64,000 nt of DNA from assembly GCA_900318665.1 (NCBI GenBank), contig ONLQ01000001.1, forward strand, positions 62,001 through 126,000, read 5' to 3'. The notes below the pieces were generated by a model, which ran no database searches, was not told where the DNA came from, and saw only the letters and a list, made by a program, of their open reading frames with translations. Made by a program: the position numbers and the translations under genes. Shown here piece by piece: positions 42,349 to 51,213 of the stretch; the first letter of the stretch is position 1; every line of letters starts with the position of its first letter. The DNA is from an uncultured Bacteroidales bacterium. GTDB lineage: Bacteria; Bacteroidota; Bacteroidia; Bacteroidales; P3.

Positions 42349-45300
42349 CTATTTGCTGCAATATATATCATAACAGAATTCTAGCATTTTCTCTTTATAA
42401 TTAAGTATATAGGAGAAGAATGTGTCCTCACTCTTAACGACTTTGATATAAGGAGACAGAATCTTCTTAAATACTTTGAAAGAGTTTAATTTCTTGTCGC
42501 ATTCAGAATGTTGTATGAAGAAAACATACCTATTGAGAGGATGTTTTTTCATTATTTCACTAATCTGAATTGCAAGACGCTCCGTGAACTGTGCAGATAC
42601 GTTTGAGAAGAAATATGACATGTTGAAAATTACCAGAGATGGCAGTTCAGAGCATCCTTCCCAATATGTTGAATCTAGCTCATTAAAGGAATTAAGCATC
42701 TGATAGTTGATTCCTCCATAGAAGACATCATCTAACAAATTTCTGGCCATACTTTTCATTTCAGTAGAAACATCAATTCCTGTATAGACCATGTTGGGAG
42801 CAGCATCTTTAAAGATTTCTGCAAATGCAATACCGCAAGTGGCAGGACCGCAACCAATGTCAATCATCTGAACTCGTTGATGGACTGAAGTAATTTGTGC
42901 ATTCAGCCAGTCCTTATAGCTTGTATAGATATTACGACTACTACAATAGTGCTGTCGCATAATGTAATAGCAGTAAATCATTACCTGTCGCTTTGGGGAC
43001 ACCTGTTGATCAAACAATCGAAGCTGATTTGAGAAATTGATTCTTCCATAACCGATAGCATTCAGATTTGTACCCATATCATGGCCAAATACCAACGAAG
43101 GCCATTCTTCTCCAGAACCGTCCTTGATTGGCTGGAGGATATAATTGTTGAATGCATCATTGAACTTTTCCGTGACTATAAATGTTGCTTTACTGAGGTC
43201 AAGTTCCTCTGAATCATACTGCGGTACTTCAAAATCTCCTTTGACAAAGTCGTCCTTCCTGATACGGAAGAAGCCATGTTTGCTTCTCACGAACTCCATC
43301 AGTTTGAAGAACGTAAAGTTATTCGATAACAGCTCTGCGTTACCAAACATCACCAAATGCTCCTCTGCGCGAGTCATGGCAACATTCAGCTTTCGGTCAA
43401 CTATGCTACCATCTATTTCGTCTTCAAACACATTATTTGTAAGAAAACTGAGTTGGTAATACTTTTGAACGGTGAAACCATAGACAATATACTTTCTCTG
43501 GGAGCCTTGATAACGCTCCACGGTATCAATCGTTATATCGTGCAGCAATTCAATCCTATAATTGTCAATAGCCTTACGGACTGTTGTAATCTGGTTCCTA
43601 TAAGGAACGATTACACCAACAGTCCTATTAACATCGAATCCATTCGATTTCTCTATTTCGTATATCTTCACAACTGTTGCCGCAATCATCTCTGCTTCGG
43701 TTTGGTTGACCTTATCAGATACAGAATCCCTTGGTTGTTCAGTATCAATGAAAACAATTCTACGTGTTTTAAGCAAGTCAGTAATACCGTTCTCTCCATT
43801 CCCCTTTACAGGTAGAACGACATTTTGATGAGGTCGAGGCACTTCCTCCAATAGATTGTTGTAAAAAGCATAGTTTGGGAAAATGGCGATGTCATGGTGC
43901 ATTCGTCCCTGCTTCTTAAGCATATCAACCACATCCTCATTATCAGCATATTTCTTAAGTAGGCGTTCAAACAATGACAAACGACAATCTGTCAAATGAA
44001 TACTGTTTAGCAATACATCTTGCACCCGACTTACGTCTTCCGTTTGCTGTACGACGGCAGGCAATTGCTTATGATCACCGATGAGCACAAATTTCTTGAT
44101 AGCCGGCATACTGCTATTCTGAACACTCAGCAATCCTATTAAATGTGGCTCCAGTATTTGTGATGCCTCGTCAATAACTGCAAGTGTAAATTGTTTCAGT
44201 TGGAACAAGGCAATATTGCTGTTCAGAGCCGTAGTGGTTCCTACAAAAACCTTTGTCTGAAGTAAATCGGTTTTAAGGTTAGTCAAATTGTTGCTTTGTT
44301 CGACCTTCGTACTAAGCAAGTTCCCTTTATAGCTATCACCACAGCTATACTCTCCTCCGATACGGATAAAATCAATTCCTTCTTCAGCTAACTTGCTGCA
44401 GATTTCGTCTACGGCTCTATTCGTATATGACAATAGCAAGATGCTGGCATTTGGATCCAACAATTCTTCTTTGACAGTATTAAGAAGACCAAAGGATGTC
44501 TTTCCTGTTCCCGGAGGACCAATAATTAAGAATAGATCCTTGGCTCTTTTCACCTTTAACATCAGGTCATCAAATTCCCCATAGCTGCCTTTTAATGTAA
44601 TTGTTTTATCAGTTTCGGGTTCTCTCTGCAGCAATAGTAAATCACGTCTTTCCTTTGGAGCCATAAGAAAAGCTTGCATACCTTTGTAGAGTGAACTATA
44701 TGAAGACTCCATAAAATCATGTTCAATGGCCCAAGGGTTATTCATTTGGGCTAAGAATACACGATTATCCGATTGTGCCGCTCTCAGTGTGAGCTTGATG
44801 GTATCAGTCCCAATACTTTCTATTGTACAGCGGTGTACCATAGTTTTGCGGGCATCCGGCTCCTTTCCTTCAGTGTATGGGTATAGAATAACAATGTCAC
44901 CAACTCGGAAGTTAGACATGTCATTATCTTCATTTTCTGAGAAGCCCAATTCTACGCTTTTTATTCGTCCTGTTGTTCCCTTATTTGGCGATAGCATTTT
45001 CAAATTGTCGTAGATGTTTCCAGCCTGAAGTTTTTCTTCCAGAGAGTTATGCCAGGTGGCGGCAAAACCAGAGCTTTCTTTGGTCTTATTTCCCATTTTC
45101 GACATCACATGCTCATTAGAAATGAATGTCAGAAAACGGAAATAATAAGCCTTTTCCAATTCTGATGCTTGCTGAATCGGATCAAGGACAGAAGCTAACT
45201 GTGGACGTTGATAGTCTGTCCATAATCTGTTATCAGCCCCTTTCTTATTCAGTTTTTCTGGCGTTAGTCCATCAAGAATTCTGTAACCACTTGGCTGGGT

Positions 45301-47235
45301 GTAAAGCATCTCAGTCCATGCCAGTCCATTCCTTACTTTGATGGCATTGAATATTAATTCTGGAGCAAAACCAAGACCTAACAAGCTCTCTGTATATTTG
45401 GAATAAAGGAGGAAAGCATATAACTTATTTCCATTACGTTCGTATGCCTCTCTGAAATTATATCTGATAAGAGCCATATAAAGGAGCATTTGTATATAGT
45501 GCTCTTCGGTACGCCTTGGTGTCACGAAATTATCGTATGGGAAGCCTCCTTTACCAGATTTTTGCTCCATGAGAACTTTATAATCCAATTGAAGGTAGTC
45601 CATACGTCCTTGTAAACCTAACATTTCAGAGAAAAACGAAGGCTCCACAATACCATCACTTAAATTGAACTGCTCTATTTTTTGAGGCAATGAAACATAA
45701 ATAGCCTGAGAAATATTCTGTTTCTGTTTTTGAGCGTCCTGATGAAACTGGGGGCTAACATTGGCAGTCAATAGACTGATAGCATTATCCTTAAAGAAAT
45801 CCTTAACACTCTCAGAATAAGGACGAGTATTTGGCAATCGGTGAATAGACTCATCTAATAATTGCCCAGCTAAATTACCCAAAACAATCGCTTCTGTTGT
45901 TTTTTGTGGTTCCAACTTCTTAATTAAGTCCACAAATGGAGAATCTGCATAATTGGTAAAGCATCGTGCAACGGTAGATATATTAACCAAATAGTCTGGC
46001 TCGAAAATGGTCAGCTCAGGATAGATAATGCCATCATCCTCTTTTGGACGTACAAGATTCAACTGGGCATCCTTGTAGAACATATCTTTAAGATAAGTCC
46101 AGTCGTAGTTGTAGTTTTTATTCCCATGTGCATAGCAGATCTTTTTCAGTTCACCATCATCAGTATCTTCAGTCCTGACATAGACAAACTCATCATCCCA
46201 ACATTCCACGATACATCTCATACACTCTCCAACAAGCATTTGGGAGTACGATGGTATCTTTTCTGTTGGGAAAATTTCTTTTAGTCGAGAGGGAATATCT
46301 GCCTTATAGATAAATGCTATAAACTGACAGATGTTCTTGAAGTCAAATAGGCAATACTTCTGTAAATCGCTATCGGTTAGCTCATACCGCTGCCTCAGAC
46401 GTACACGTGTGTCGTTTGTCGTTTTTACTAGTTGCTTTGAAGCGCCATACTCTTTCAACAAGTAGTCTGTTTTAGCAAAGTCTCCACCAAAATTGATTCG
46501 TGCCCCACTGGTCTTTTGGCTTAAGCATTTCTTGAATACCGTATTCATCGCATTATATGCCTTGCGATAATTTGGTGTCTGGCTAATAGCCGCTTCCAGT
46601 TCGTCGAAGTAGTTAGTGGATGCTTCTGGCTCGTAAGTTTCATTGATAAGTACATTCTTATCTTTTGCTGAATCGATGGAGAACTCTTCAAGTTTCAATC
46701 TTTCAGGGATTGATGCAATAAAAGCTGATGGTAATGTGCTCGTTCTTAAACCATTCAAAATGCAAGACAGATGCCGGTTGTCACAAACAGTCAACCATGT
46801 GGTAACAGTATCAGACAACCCTGTCGTGTCTATGTCTGCATCTTGCCTGAAGATGATGGCAGCGCTAATAATTTGAGGTTTAACGCCCAATAATTTACCA
46901 AGACCTTTTGTGGTTCGACTTTTATTTAGCCTCACTTGATCAAATGGGGTTTTCTCGCGAGTGCCACCTTCAATAATAAGATTGTTAGAAGTCCATGAAC
47001 CATTCTCACGAGCAACAATCTTTCCGCCCCAGTTCTTGAATTCTAACAGACGAATACCCCCTGTAGTTATAAGCAGGGCATCCAGTTCTACGCCCTCAAT
47101 GTTGTAGTTGCCTATAAGAATGCAGTTGTCTGAGGGATTTCCATATTTTTTTTGCAGCAAATGGCATATATCATCAAATTGCCTCGTCTCAGCAATATGG
47201 TTATATTCTGATATTTTAAAAATGCTTACTGCCAT
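42349..47235 (-). CDS. NERD - Cas4/Dna2-like nuclease - SF1 helicase - SAM methyltransferase fusion protein
   Basis: 1628 residues. Residues ~15-130 form a NERD nuclease-related domain (Asp52, 'LLEFKN' with Glu65 and Lys67). ~450-650 is a PD-(D/E)xK part of the Cas4/Dna2 kind ('GRMDYLQLDYKVLMEQKSG' with Asp546, Glu557, Lys559, then 'HYIQMLLYM' at 579-587). ~885-1310 is a UPF1/Dna2-type SF1 helicase: Walker A GPPGTGKTS (906-914), DEAS (1022-1025), GDHKQLPA (1053-1060), 'ERYQGSQ' and 'VAMTRAEEHLVMFG' (1285-1298). ~1410-1628 is a class I methyltransferase (DIGCGPA 1459-1465, GIDVS 1486-1490). It starts one base after the DUF1848 stop. A nucleic-acid-attacking defence protein is the likeliest reading; no named system with this exact order is known to me. 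Confidence 0.88.
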   Translation of the reverse strand: MAVSIFKISEYNHIAETRQFDDICHLLQKKYGNPSDNCILIGNYNIEGVELDALLITTGGIRLLEFKNWGGKIVARENGSWTSNNLIIEGGTREKTPFDQVRLNKSRTTKGLGKLLGVKPQIISAAIIFRQDADIDTTGLSDTVTTWLTVCDNRHLSCILNGLRTSTLPSAFIASIPERLKLEEFSIDSAKDKNVLINETYEPEASTNYFDELEAAISQTPNYRKAYNAMNTVFKKCLSQKTSGARINFGGDFAKTDYLLKEYGASKQLVKTTNDTRVRLRQRYELTDSDLQKYCLFDFKNICQFIAFIYKADIPSRLKEIFPTEKIPSYSQMLVGECMRCIVECWDDEFVYVRTEDTDDGELKKICYAHGNKNYNYDWTYLKDMFYKDAQLNLVRPKEDDGIIYPELTIFEPDYLVNISTVARCFTNYADSPFVDLIKKLEPQKTTEAIVLGNLAGQLLDESIHRLPNTRPYSESVKDFFKDNAISLLTANVSPQFHQDAQKQKQNISQAIYVSLPQKIEQFNLSDGIVEPSFFSEMLGLQGRMDYLQLDYKVLMEQKSGKGGFPYDNFVTPRRTEEHYIQMLLYMALIRYNFREAYERNGNKLYAFLLYSKYTESLLGLGFAPELIFNAIKVRNGLAWTEMLYTQPSGYRILDGLTPEKLNKKGADNRLWTDYQRPQLASVLDPIQQASELEKAYYFRFLTFISNEHVMSKMGNKTKESSGFAATWHNSLEEKLQAGNIYDNLKMLSPNKGTTGRIKSVELGFSENEDNDMSNFRVGDIVILYPYTEGKEPDARKTMVHRCTIESIGTDTIKLTLRAAQSDNRVFLAQMNNPWAIEHDFMESSYSSLYKGMQAFLMAPKERRDLLLLQREPETDKTITLKGSYGEFDDLMLKVKRAKDLFLIIGPPGTGKTSFGLLNTVKEELLDPNASILLLSYTNRAVDEICSKLAEEGIDFIRIGGEYSCGDSYKGNLLSTKVEQSNNLTNLKTDLLQTKVFVGTTTALNSNIALFQLKQFTLAVIDEASQILEPHLIGLLSVQNSSMPAIKKFVLIGDHKQLPAVVQQTEDVSRVQDVLLNSIHLTDCRLSLFERLLKKYADNEDVVDMLKKQGRMHHDIAIFPNYAFYNNLLEEVPRPHQNVVLPVKGNGENGITDLLKTRRIVFIDTEQPRDSVSDKVNQTEAEMIAATVVKIYEIEKSNGFDVNRTVGVIVPYRNQITTVRKAIDNYRIELLHDITIDTVERYQGSQRKYIVYGFTVQKYYQLSFLTNNVFEDEIDGSIVDRKLNVAMTRAEEHLVMFGNAELLSNNFTFFKLMEFVRSKHGFFRIRKDDFVKGDFEVPQYDSEELDLSKATFIVTEKFNDAFNNYILQPIKDGSGEEWPSLVFGHDMGTNLNAIGYGRINFSNQLRLFDQQVSPKRQVMIYCYYIMRQHYCSSRNIYTSYKDWLNAQITSVHQRVQMIDIGCGPATCGIAFAEIFKDAAPNMVYTGIDVSTEMKSMARNLLDDVFYGGINYQMLNSFNELDSTYWEGCSELPSLVIFNMSYFFSNVSAQFTERLAIQISEIMKKHPLNRYVFFIQHSECDKKLNSFKVFKKILSPYIKVVKSEDTFFSYILNYKEKMLEFCYDIYCSK

Positions 47236-47236
47236 A

Positions 47237-48307
47237 TTATTTACCGGTTATTGTTTCAGATTCTTTATTTTGTTGATGTCTTTTCCAATTGTCTATTGCT
47301 GTCTGCTTAGTGGTGTTCGCATAGCAATATTCACATAGGTGCGGGCAAGTGTTATACTCACCAATATCTTTCGATGTCATACATTCACAGAAAGGACGTT
47401 GCCCTACATCTTTTTTATGTATGCTTACGAAATAATGATTGTGAGGAAGAAGAATTGCTCCTTCTGGCAGTTCTGTCTCACCAAACAGCGATGGTGTAGG
47501 CACATTCTCTACCTTCACTTTCATAAAATCCATCAATGCTTTGTCCTGCCAAGCCAATCGTGTAATCAGGTCTCCATCTATGCAACGGTTATGCAATATT
47601 CCGTATTTCTTTATGTCAATCTTCTCTCCGCAGGTCGCAAGGTTGAAGTTCCAGCCCAATTCCTTATTCATTGCGGAAAGCTTATGGGCAAATAACACCA
47701 TCTGATCTTCTGTCCATTCGTGATAAGGAATATTGTTCTTTTCTAGATTAGCTTTCACTTTGCAATAACTCAAGATATCAGCATAGCTGAATACCATTTT
47801 CTCGGTATACCCTTTCAATTGGTCGCCAATATTCTGTACCTTTACAAGCAAATCATCAACCGATATGCCTTCCGTCAATATCATTGGGTCAAACCGCCAA
47901 ATCACTCGACCTGCTCCTAGTTTATCGACCAACAATTTGAAGGTCTCTATTCGTTCTGTCAGAGGACGCACACCACGTTCCAGTCCTTCCTTCTCATAGT
48001 CATTCAAAGTGTATTGAATGTAGCAACCAATGTTCCGCTCTTTCAAAAAGTCAAGATGTTGTAACAGCGGTCGTGGATTCTTCGACCAAAACACAATGAA
48101 ACGTGTATTCTTGTATGACACATAGCTCTTGGTACCATTGAATGGATTCTTCCAAGCAGAATATCCCTCTGATAAACGATGGAAGAACCAATCTGAGTAA
48201 AATGCAGGAATATCAGTACTCCTACTTGCAGAGACGATTATTGGAGCCATTGCAGAAACCTGCTGACCGTTCTTAATTGTTATATTGTCTTTTTCCCAGG
48301 TTGCCAT
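47237..48307 (-). CDS. DUF1848 protein with a C-terminal CxxxCxxC motif
   Basis: 356 residues. 'MAPIIVSASRSTDIPAFYSDWFFHRL', 'FIVFWSKNPRPLLQHLDFL', 'CYIQYTLNDYEKEGLERGV' and 'RVIWRFDPMILT' are DUF1848 landmarks. The C-terminus has 'FCECMTSKDIGEYNTCPHLCEYCYAN'; the CPHLCEYC array suggests a radical-SAM-like Fe-S cluster site, related to spore-photoproduct-lyase-like proteins. Biochemical role unknown. It is directly upstream of the nuclease-helicase gene and almost certainly co-translated with it, so the two probably act together. Confidence 0.85.
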   Translation of the reverse strand: MATWEKDNITIKNGQQVSAMAPIIVSASRSTDIPAFYSDWFFHRLSEGYSAWKNPFNGTKSYVSYKNTRFIVFWSKNPRPLLQHLDFLKERNIGCYIQYTLNDYEKEGLERGVRPLTERIETFKLLVDKLGAGRVIWRFDPMILTEGISVDDLLVKVQNIGDQLKGYTEKMVFSYADILSYCKVKANLEKNNIPYHEWTEDQMVLFAHKLSAMNKELGWNFNLATCGEKIDIKKYGILHNRCIDGDLITRLAWQDKALMDFMKVKVENVPTPSLFGETELPEGAILLPHNHYFVSIHKKDVGQRPFCECMTSKDIGEYNTCPHLCEYCYANTTKQTAIDNWKRHQQNKESETITGK

Positions 48308-48362
48308 AATAGGATGGAATTGAAGATCCGTTGGTGTTATTCTGTATTATTTTATTCAAAAT

Positions 48363-48581
48363 TCATTGAATAGAGGTCTTATTACTAACGAGCAAGTCCT
48401 TGATATCCACATCCAATAATCTCGAGATCTTATCAAGGGTCTGCAGGTCCGGCTGAACTGTGTTTTGACACCATTTACTAACGGAGCAAGTGGATTTCCC
48501 CAATTGTTCGGCTAACCATTTGCCTGTCTTGTTTTGCTCTACAAGAACTACTTTCAATCGGTTAAGATTAGTTGTACTCAT
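48363..48581 (-). CDS. Small XRE-family helix-turn-helix regulator
   Basis: 72 residues from MSTTNLNRLK at 48581; a start seven codons earlier is possible. 'NKTGKWLAEQLGKSTCSVSKWCQNTVQPDLQTLDKISRLLDVDIKDLL' is a full XRE helix-turn-helix. Proteins of this type commonly head restriction or defence operons in Bacteroidota. It lies 55 bp upstream of the DUF1848 gene and is probably the operon's controller. Confidence 0.9.
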   Translation of the reverse strand: MSTTNLNRLKVVLVEQNKTGKWLAEQLGKSTCSVSKWCQNTVQPDLQTLDKISRLLDVDIKDLLVSNKTSIQ

Positions 48582-48729
48582 ATAAGTTAAACTTTTGGTC
48601 AAGAATATTAAACCAACAATTTAATAACGTGGTCATCTAAATAGTAGTATATGATTCCATCAATATAAGAAAAAGCGCTTTTCGCTTATTGTGAGTTGTT
48701 TGCAAAATGCTCTTGACGCATATAACAAA

Positions 48730-48840
48730 ACTTGTGCCATCGGCGTCGGCTCGGCCGACAACCTGCACTCCTTGCGAAATATGTGGATACAAAAAAAGAG
48801 AAACATTGTTGTTCCTCTTCTGTGCCCGGGACAGGACTTG
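48730..48840 (-). repeat. Right flank repeat of the island, running into tRNA-Leu(CAG)
   Basis: It aligns over its whole length with 40661-40770. It starts ACTTG, then the same GC-rich insert (GCCATCGGCGTCGGCTCGGC core), then AACCTGCACTCCTTGCGAAA as in the real tRNA, a terminator, and the true tRNA 3' end. It overlaps the first 18 bases of the intact tRNA-Leu(CAG). Confidence 0.88.
48791..48819 (-). terminator. Terminator of the tandem tRNA-Leu transcript
   Basis: On the minus strand AAGAGGAAC, a short loop and GTTTCTCTT (one G-T pair) are followed by T7. It begins a few bases after the tRNA-Leu(CAG) 3' end. Confidence 0.85.
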
Positions 48841-48904
48841 AACCTGCACTCCTTGCGAAATACGCACCTGAAACGTACGCGTCTACCAATTCCGCCACCC
48901 GGGC
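48823..48904 (-). tRNA. tRNA-Leu (anticodon CAG)
   Basis: On the minus strand GCCCGGGTGGCGGAATTGG begins the molecule; anticodon loop TTCAGGT, a long variable arm, T arm GGTTCAAGTCC, acceptor CCCGGGC plus A. The full cloverleaf is intact. It is the site beside which the island is inserted. Confidence 0.95.
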
Positions 48905-48965
48905 TTGTAAAAAAAATGAATCATGAATTTCGAGTATCGATTTTCATTATTCAATTTTTCTTTGG

Positions 48966-49049
48966 TGCCCAGGACAAGACTTGAACTTGCACGCCGTTAT
49001 CGGCACTACCCCCTCAAAGTAGCGTGTATACCAATTTCACCACCTGGGC
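48966..49049 (-). tRNA. tRNA-Leu (anticodon GAG)
   Basis: On the minus strand GCCCAGGTGGTGAAATTGG begins the molecule; anticodon loop TTGAGGG, a long variable arm, T arm AGTTCAAGTCT, acceptor CCTGGGC plus A. It is 61 bp upstream of tRNA-Leu(CAG) and shares its promoter. Confidence 0.94.
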
Positions 49050-49071
49050 TTCTTTCTTTCAAAAGCGGATG

Positions 49072-49102
49072 CAAAAGTACGCTTTTTTTTGTTACCGACA
49101 AA
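49072..49102 (-). promoter_or_regulatory. Promoter of the tandem tRNA-Leu operon
   Basis: On the minus strand TTTG (49102-49099), a 19-bp spacer and TACTTTTG (49079-49072), exact consensus, 23 bp before tRNA-Leu(GAG). Confidence 0.8.
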
Positions 49103-49180
49103 ATTTATTTTTAAATAACGTGATAAGTCGTTAAATCACAAATATGTTTGCGGTGTTTTTCTTTGTCGAAACGCTGCCGA

Positions 49181-50614
49181 CTACTCTTGCATCAATATCA
49201 GTTCTGCGACATTTTCCACATGCTGGGTGTGGGGGAACATATCTACGGGCTGTATGCGAGCCACCTTGTAGAGCGGCGATAGCAGTTGCAGGTCGCGGGC
49301 CTGTGTGGCAGGGTTGCAACTCACATAGACTATCTTCCGTGGGCGTGTCTCCATCAACTGGCGCACCACGCTTTCGTGCATTCCTGCGCGTGGGGGGTCG
49401 GTTATCACCACGTCGGGACGGCCGTTCTGCTCGATGAACTCTGGCGTGAGGACCTTGGCCATGTCGCCAGCGTAGAACACTGCGTTATCCACACCGTTGG
49501 CAACGGCGTTTTGTCGGGCATCGGCAATGGCCTCTTCCACATATTCTATTCCCACCACCTTGTGGCACATTGACGAGAGGAAGAGGGCTATGGTTCCGGT
49601 GCCGGTATAGAGGTCGTAAACCGTTTCGTCGCCACGCAGGTCGGCAAAATCGGCTACAAAACTATAGAGTCGCTGTGCCTGTTTCGAGTTGGTCTGATAG
49701 AACGACTTGGGGTTGATGTTGAACGTTAATGCGGGTCTGCCTGCGTAGCCTTCCATGCGCTCTTCGATATGGTCGATGCCGCGATAGCACACCACGTCGA
49801 GGTCGGTATAGGAGTCGTTGAATTTGGTGTTGATGATGTATTGCAGCGAGGTTATCTGCGGGAAACGCTCATGGAGGAAGTCAAGCATGGGGAACAGCCA
49901 CTCGTCGCGCTGCTCGGCAACCACTACCACCACCATCCACTGTCCTGTGGTGCTGTTGCGGATTATGATGTTGCGCAGAAATCCCGTGTGATTGCGGATG
50001 TCGTAGCAGGGCAGGTCGTGCTCTATGGCATACTGGCGCAGGGCCAGGCGTATGGCGTTGGAGGGGTCGGGCTGCAGGGCGCAGTGGTCGATGTGTATGA
50101 CCTTGTCGAACACCGTGGGAGCATGAAATCCCAGTGCGCCCCATTCGGGTTCCAGCCCTTCGGCGGCGCTGGTGGGGTCGGTCTTCCACTCCTTGGTCGA
50201 GAATGTGTATTCCAGTTTGTTGCGATAATAGAATATGTCGTCGGAGCCGCAGATGGGGCGCATTCCAGAGCAGTCTATCTGTCCGAGACGTTCGAGATTG
50301 TCGCGCACCTGCTTCTCTTTGAAAGCCGTCTGGTCGGCATAGCGTGTGGTCTGCCACTTGCATCCGCCACACACGCCGAAATGAGGGCAGCGGGCCTCGA
50401 CACGGCGGTCGGAATAGTGTTTTATCGCTATGGCTTTGCCGTCGGCATATTTCTTCCGTTTCTTCAGCAACTGGATGTCAACAATGTCGCCAGGCACCAC
50501 ATAAGGCACGAAAACCACCATGCCGTCTATCTTGGCAATGGCTTTGCCTTCGGCTCCGGCGTCGCATATCTCTACATCCTCTATTATAGGGAGTTCTTTT
50601 TTCTTTCTGCGCAT
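49181..50614 (-). CDS. rlmD: 23S rRNA (uracil-5-)-methyltransferase RlmD-like (TrmA/RumA family)
   Basis: 477 residues. An N-terminal TRAM domain ('AEGKAIAKIDGMVVFVPYVVPGDIVDIQLLKKRKKYADG'), a [4Fe-4S] cluster set 'CPHFGVCGGCKW' plus a later Cys, SAM motif 'YDLYTGTGTIALFLS', 'VVITDPPRAGMH' and the catalytic 'VSCNPATQARDL'. It makes 5-methyluridine in 23S rRNA (U1939 in E. coli numbering, or a related site). Expressed on the minus strand downstream of rpmH. Confidence 0.93.
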   Translation of the reverse strand: MRRKKKELPIIEDVEICDAGAEGKAIAKIDGMVVFVPYVVPGDIVDIQLLKKRKKYADGKAIAIKHYSDRRVEARCPHFGVCGGCKWQTTRYADQTAFKEKQVRDNLERLGQIDCSGMRPICGSDDIFYYRNKLEYTFSTKEWKTDPTSAAEGLEPEWGALGFHAPTVFDKVIHIDHCALQPDPSNAIRLALRQYAIEHDLPCYDIRNHTGFLRNIIIRNSTTGQWMVVVVVAEQRDEWLFPMLDFLHERFPQITSLQYIINTKFNDSYTDLDVVCYRGIDHIEERMEGYAGRPALTFNINPKSFYQTNSKQAQRLYSFVADFADLRGDETVYDLYTGTGTIALFLSSMCHKVVGIEYVEEAIADARQNAVANGVDNAVFYAGDMAKVLTPEFIEQNGRPDVVITDPPRAGMHESVVRQLMETRPRKIVYVSCNPATQARDLQLLSPLYKVARIQPVDMFPHTQHVENVAELILMQE

Positions 50615-50702
50615 GAGAGTGAACTAAAAACAATGTGAAAACAATGTAAAAACCAATGGCGTGTCGCCGTCAGATGTGGCGTGTCGTTCTATCGCATAAA
50701 CA

Positions 50703-50738
50703 AAAAGAAGTACGGCAGAACAACACCATACTTCTTTT
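50703..50738. terminator. Terminator between rpmH and rlmD
   Basis: Perfect 10-bp stem AAAAGAAGTA (50703-50712) with TACTTCTTTT (50729-50738); it works in either direction and ends the rpmH transcript. Confidence 0.8.
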
Positions 50739-50793
50739 ATAGTTTGCAAAAGCATAGCCCAGCAGGGCAAGCCCGTAGGGCTCGGCTGCAAGA

Positions 50794-50940
50794 TTATCGC
50801 TCGTCGGAAACACTCAGTTTCTTTCTGCCTTTTCTGCGACGGTTGGCCAGCACTTTTCTGCCGTTGGCCGTGGACATTCTCTTACGAAAACCGTGCTTAT
50901 TTGCTCTTTTTCTGCGTGATGGTTGAAATGTTCTCTTCAT
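50794..50940 (-). CDS. rpmH: 50S ribosomal protein L34
   Basis: 48 residues from [17 protein letters not shown] at 50940. The L34 signature '[28 protein letters not shown]' is complete. A basic 50S structural protein. The upstream minus-strand promoter (50992-50963) supports independent expression. The usual rnpA neighbour is not next to it. Confidence 0.97.
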   Translation of the reverse strand: MKRTFQPSRRKRANKHGFRKRMSTANGRKVLANRRRKGRKKLSVSDER

Positions 50941-50962
50941 TTTGTACTCGTTTTTGGATTTG

Positions 50963-50992
50963 CAAAAGTACAAAGTTTTATTCAAACTGCAA
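50963..50992 (-). promoter_or_regulatory. Promoter of rpmH
   Basis: On the minus strand TTG (50992-50990), a 19-bp spacer and TACTTTTG (50970-50963), 22 bp before the ATG. Confidence 0.7.
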
Positions 50993-51162
50993 GCAAAAAA
51001 TGTAAAAAATCATGCATGCGGGTGATATACAATGAATTATTTTTATGCTAACCAGTGTCTGTGAACATTTTTTGACGCATGGGCACCGCTATATTAAAAA
51101 TATCCCGACATGGTCTGCGGTGTTATGTTAAATAAGTCTGCCGTTAGATGAAAAAAAAAACG

Positions 51163-51170
51163 TACCTTTG
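51163..51170 (+). promoter_or_regulatory. -7 box of the TPR/secG operon
   Basis: TACCTTTG, 43 bp before the ATG at 51214. No clear -33 TTTG at the right distance. Confidence 0.5.
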
Positions 51171-51213
51171 CAAAATCTAAAAAGAACATCCACAACGATA
51201 ATAAGACAAATAG

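Larger units (their letters stand above)
40755..48822. mobile_element. Putative genomic island at tRNA-Leu(CAG)
   Basis: About 8 kb between ~110-bp imperfect direct repeats containing tRNA-Leu 3' ends; its right edge abuts the intact tRNA gene. The interior is visibly more AT-rich than the flanks. It carries an XRE-type regulator, a DUF1848 protein, a giant nuclease-helicase-methyltransferase and a decayed AlbA-type gene, all on the minus strand. No integrase or transposase is seen, so it is either passively mobile or a remnant. Confidence 0.55.

Noticed and set aside
48637..48898. Small minus-strand open frames around the right flank repeat
   Set aside because: They run through tRNA-Leu sequence and terminators; the translation is a by-product.
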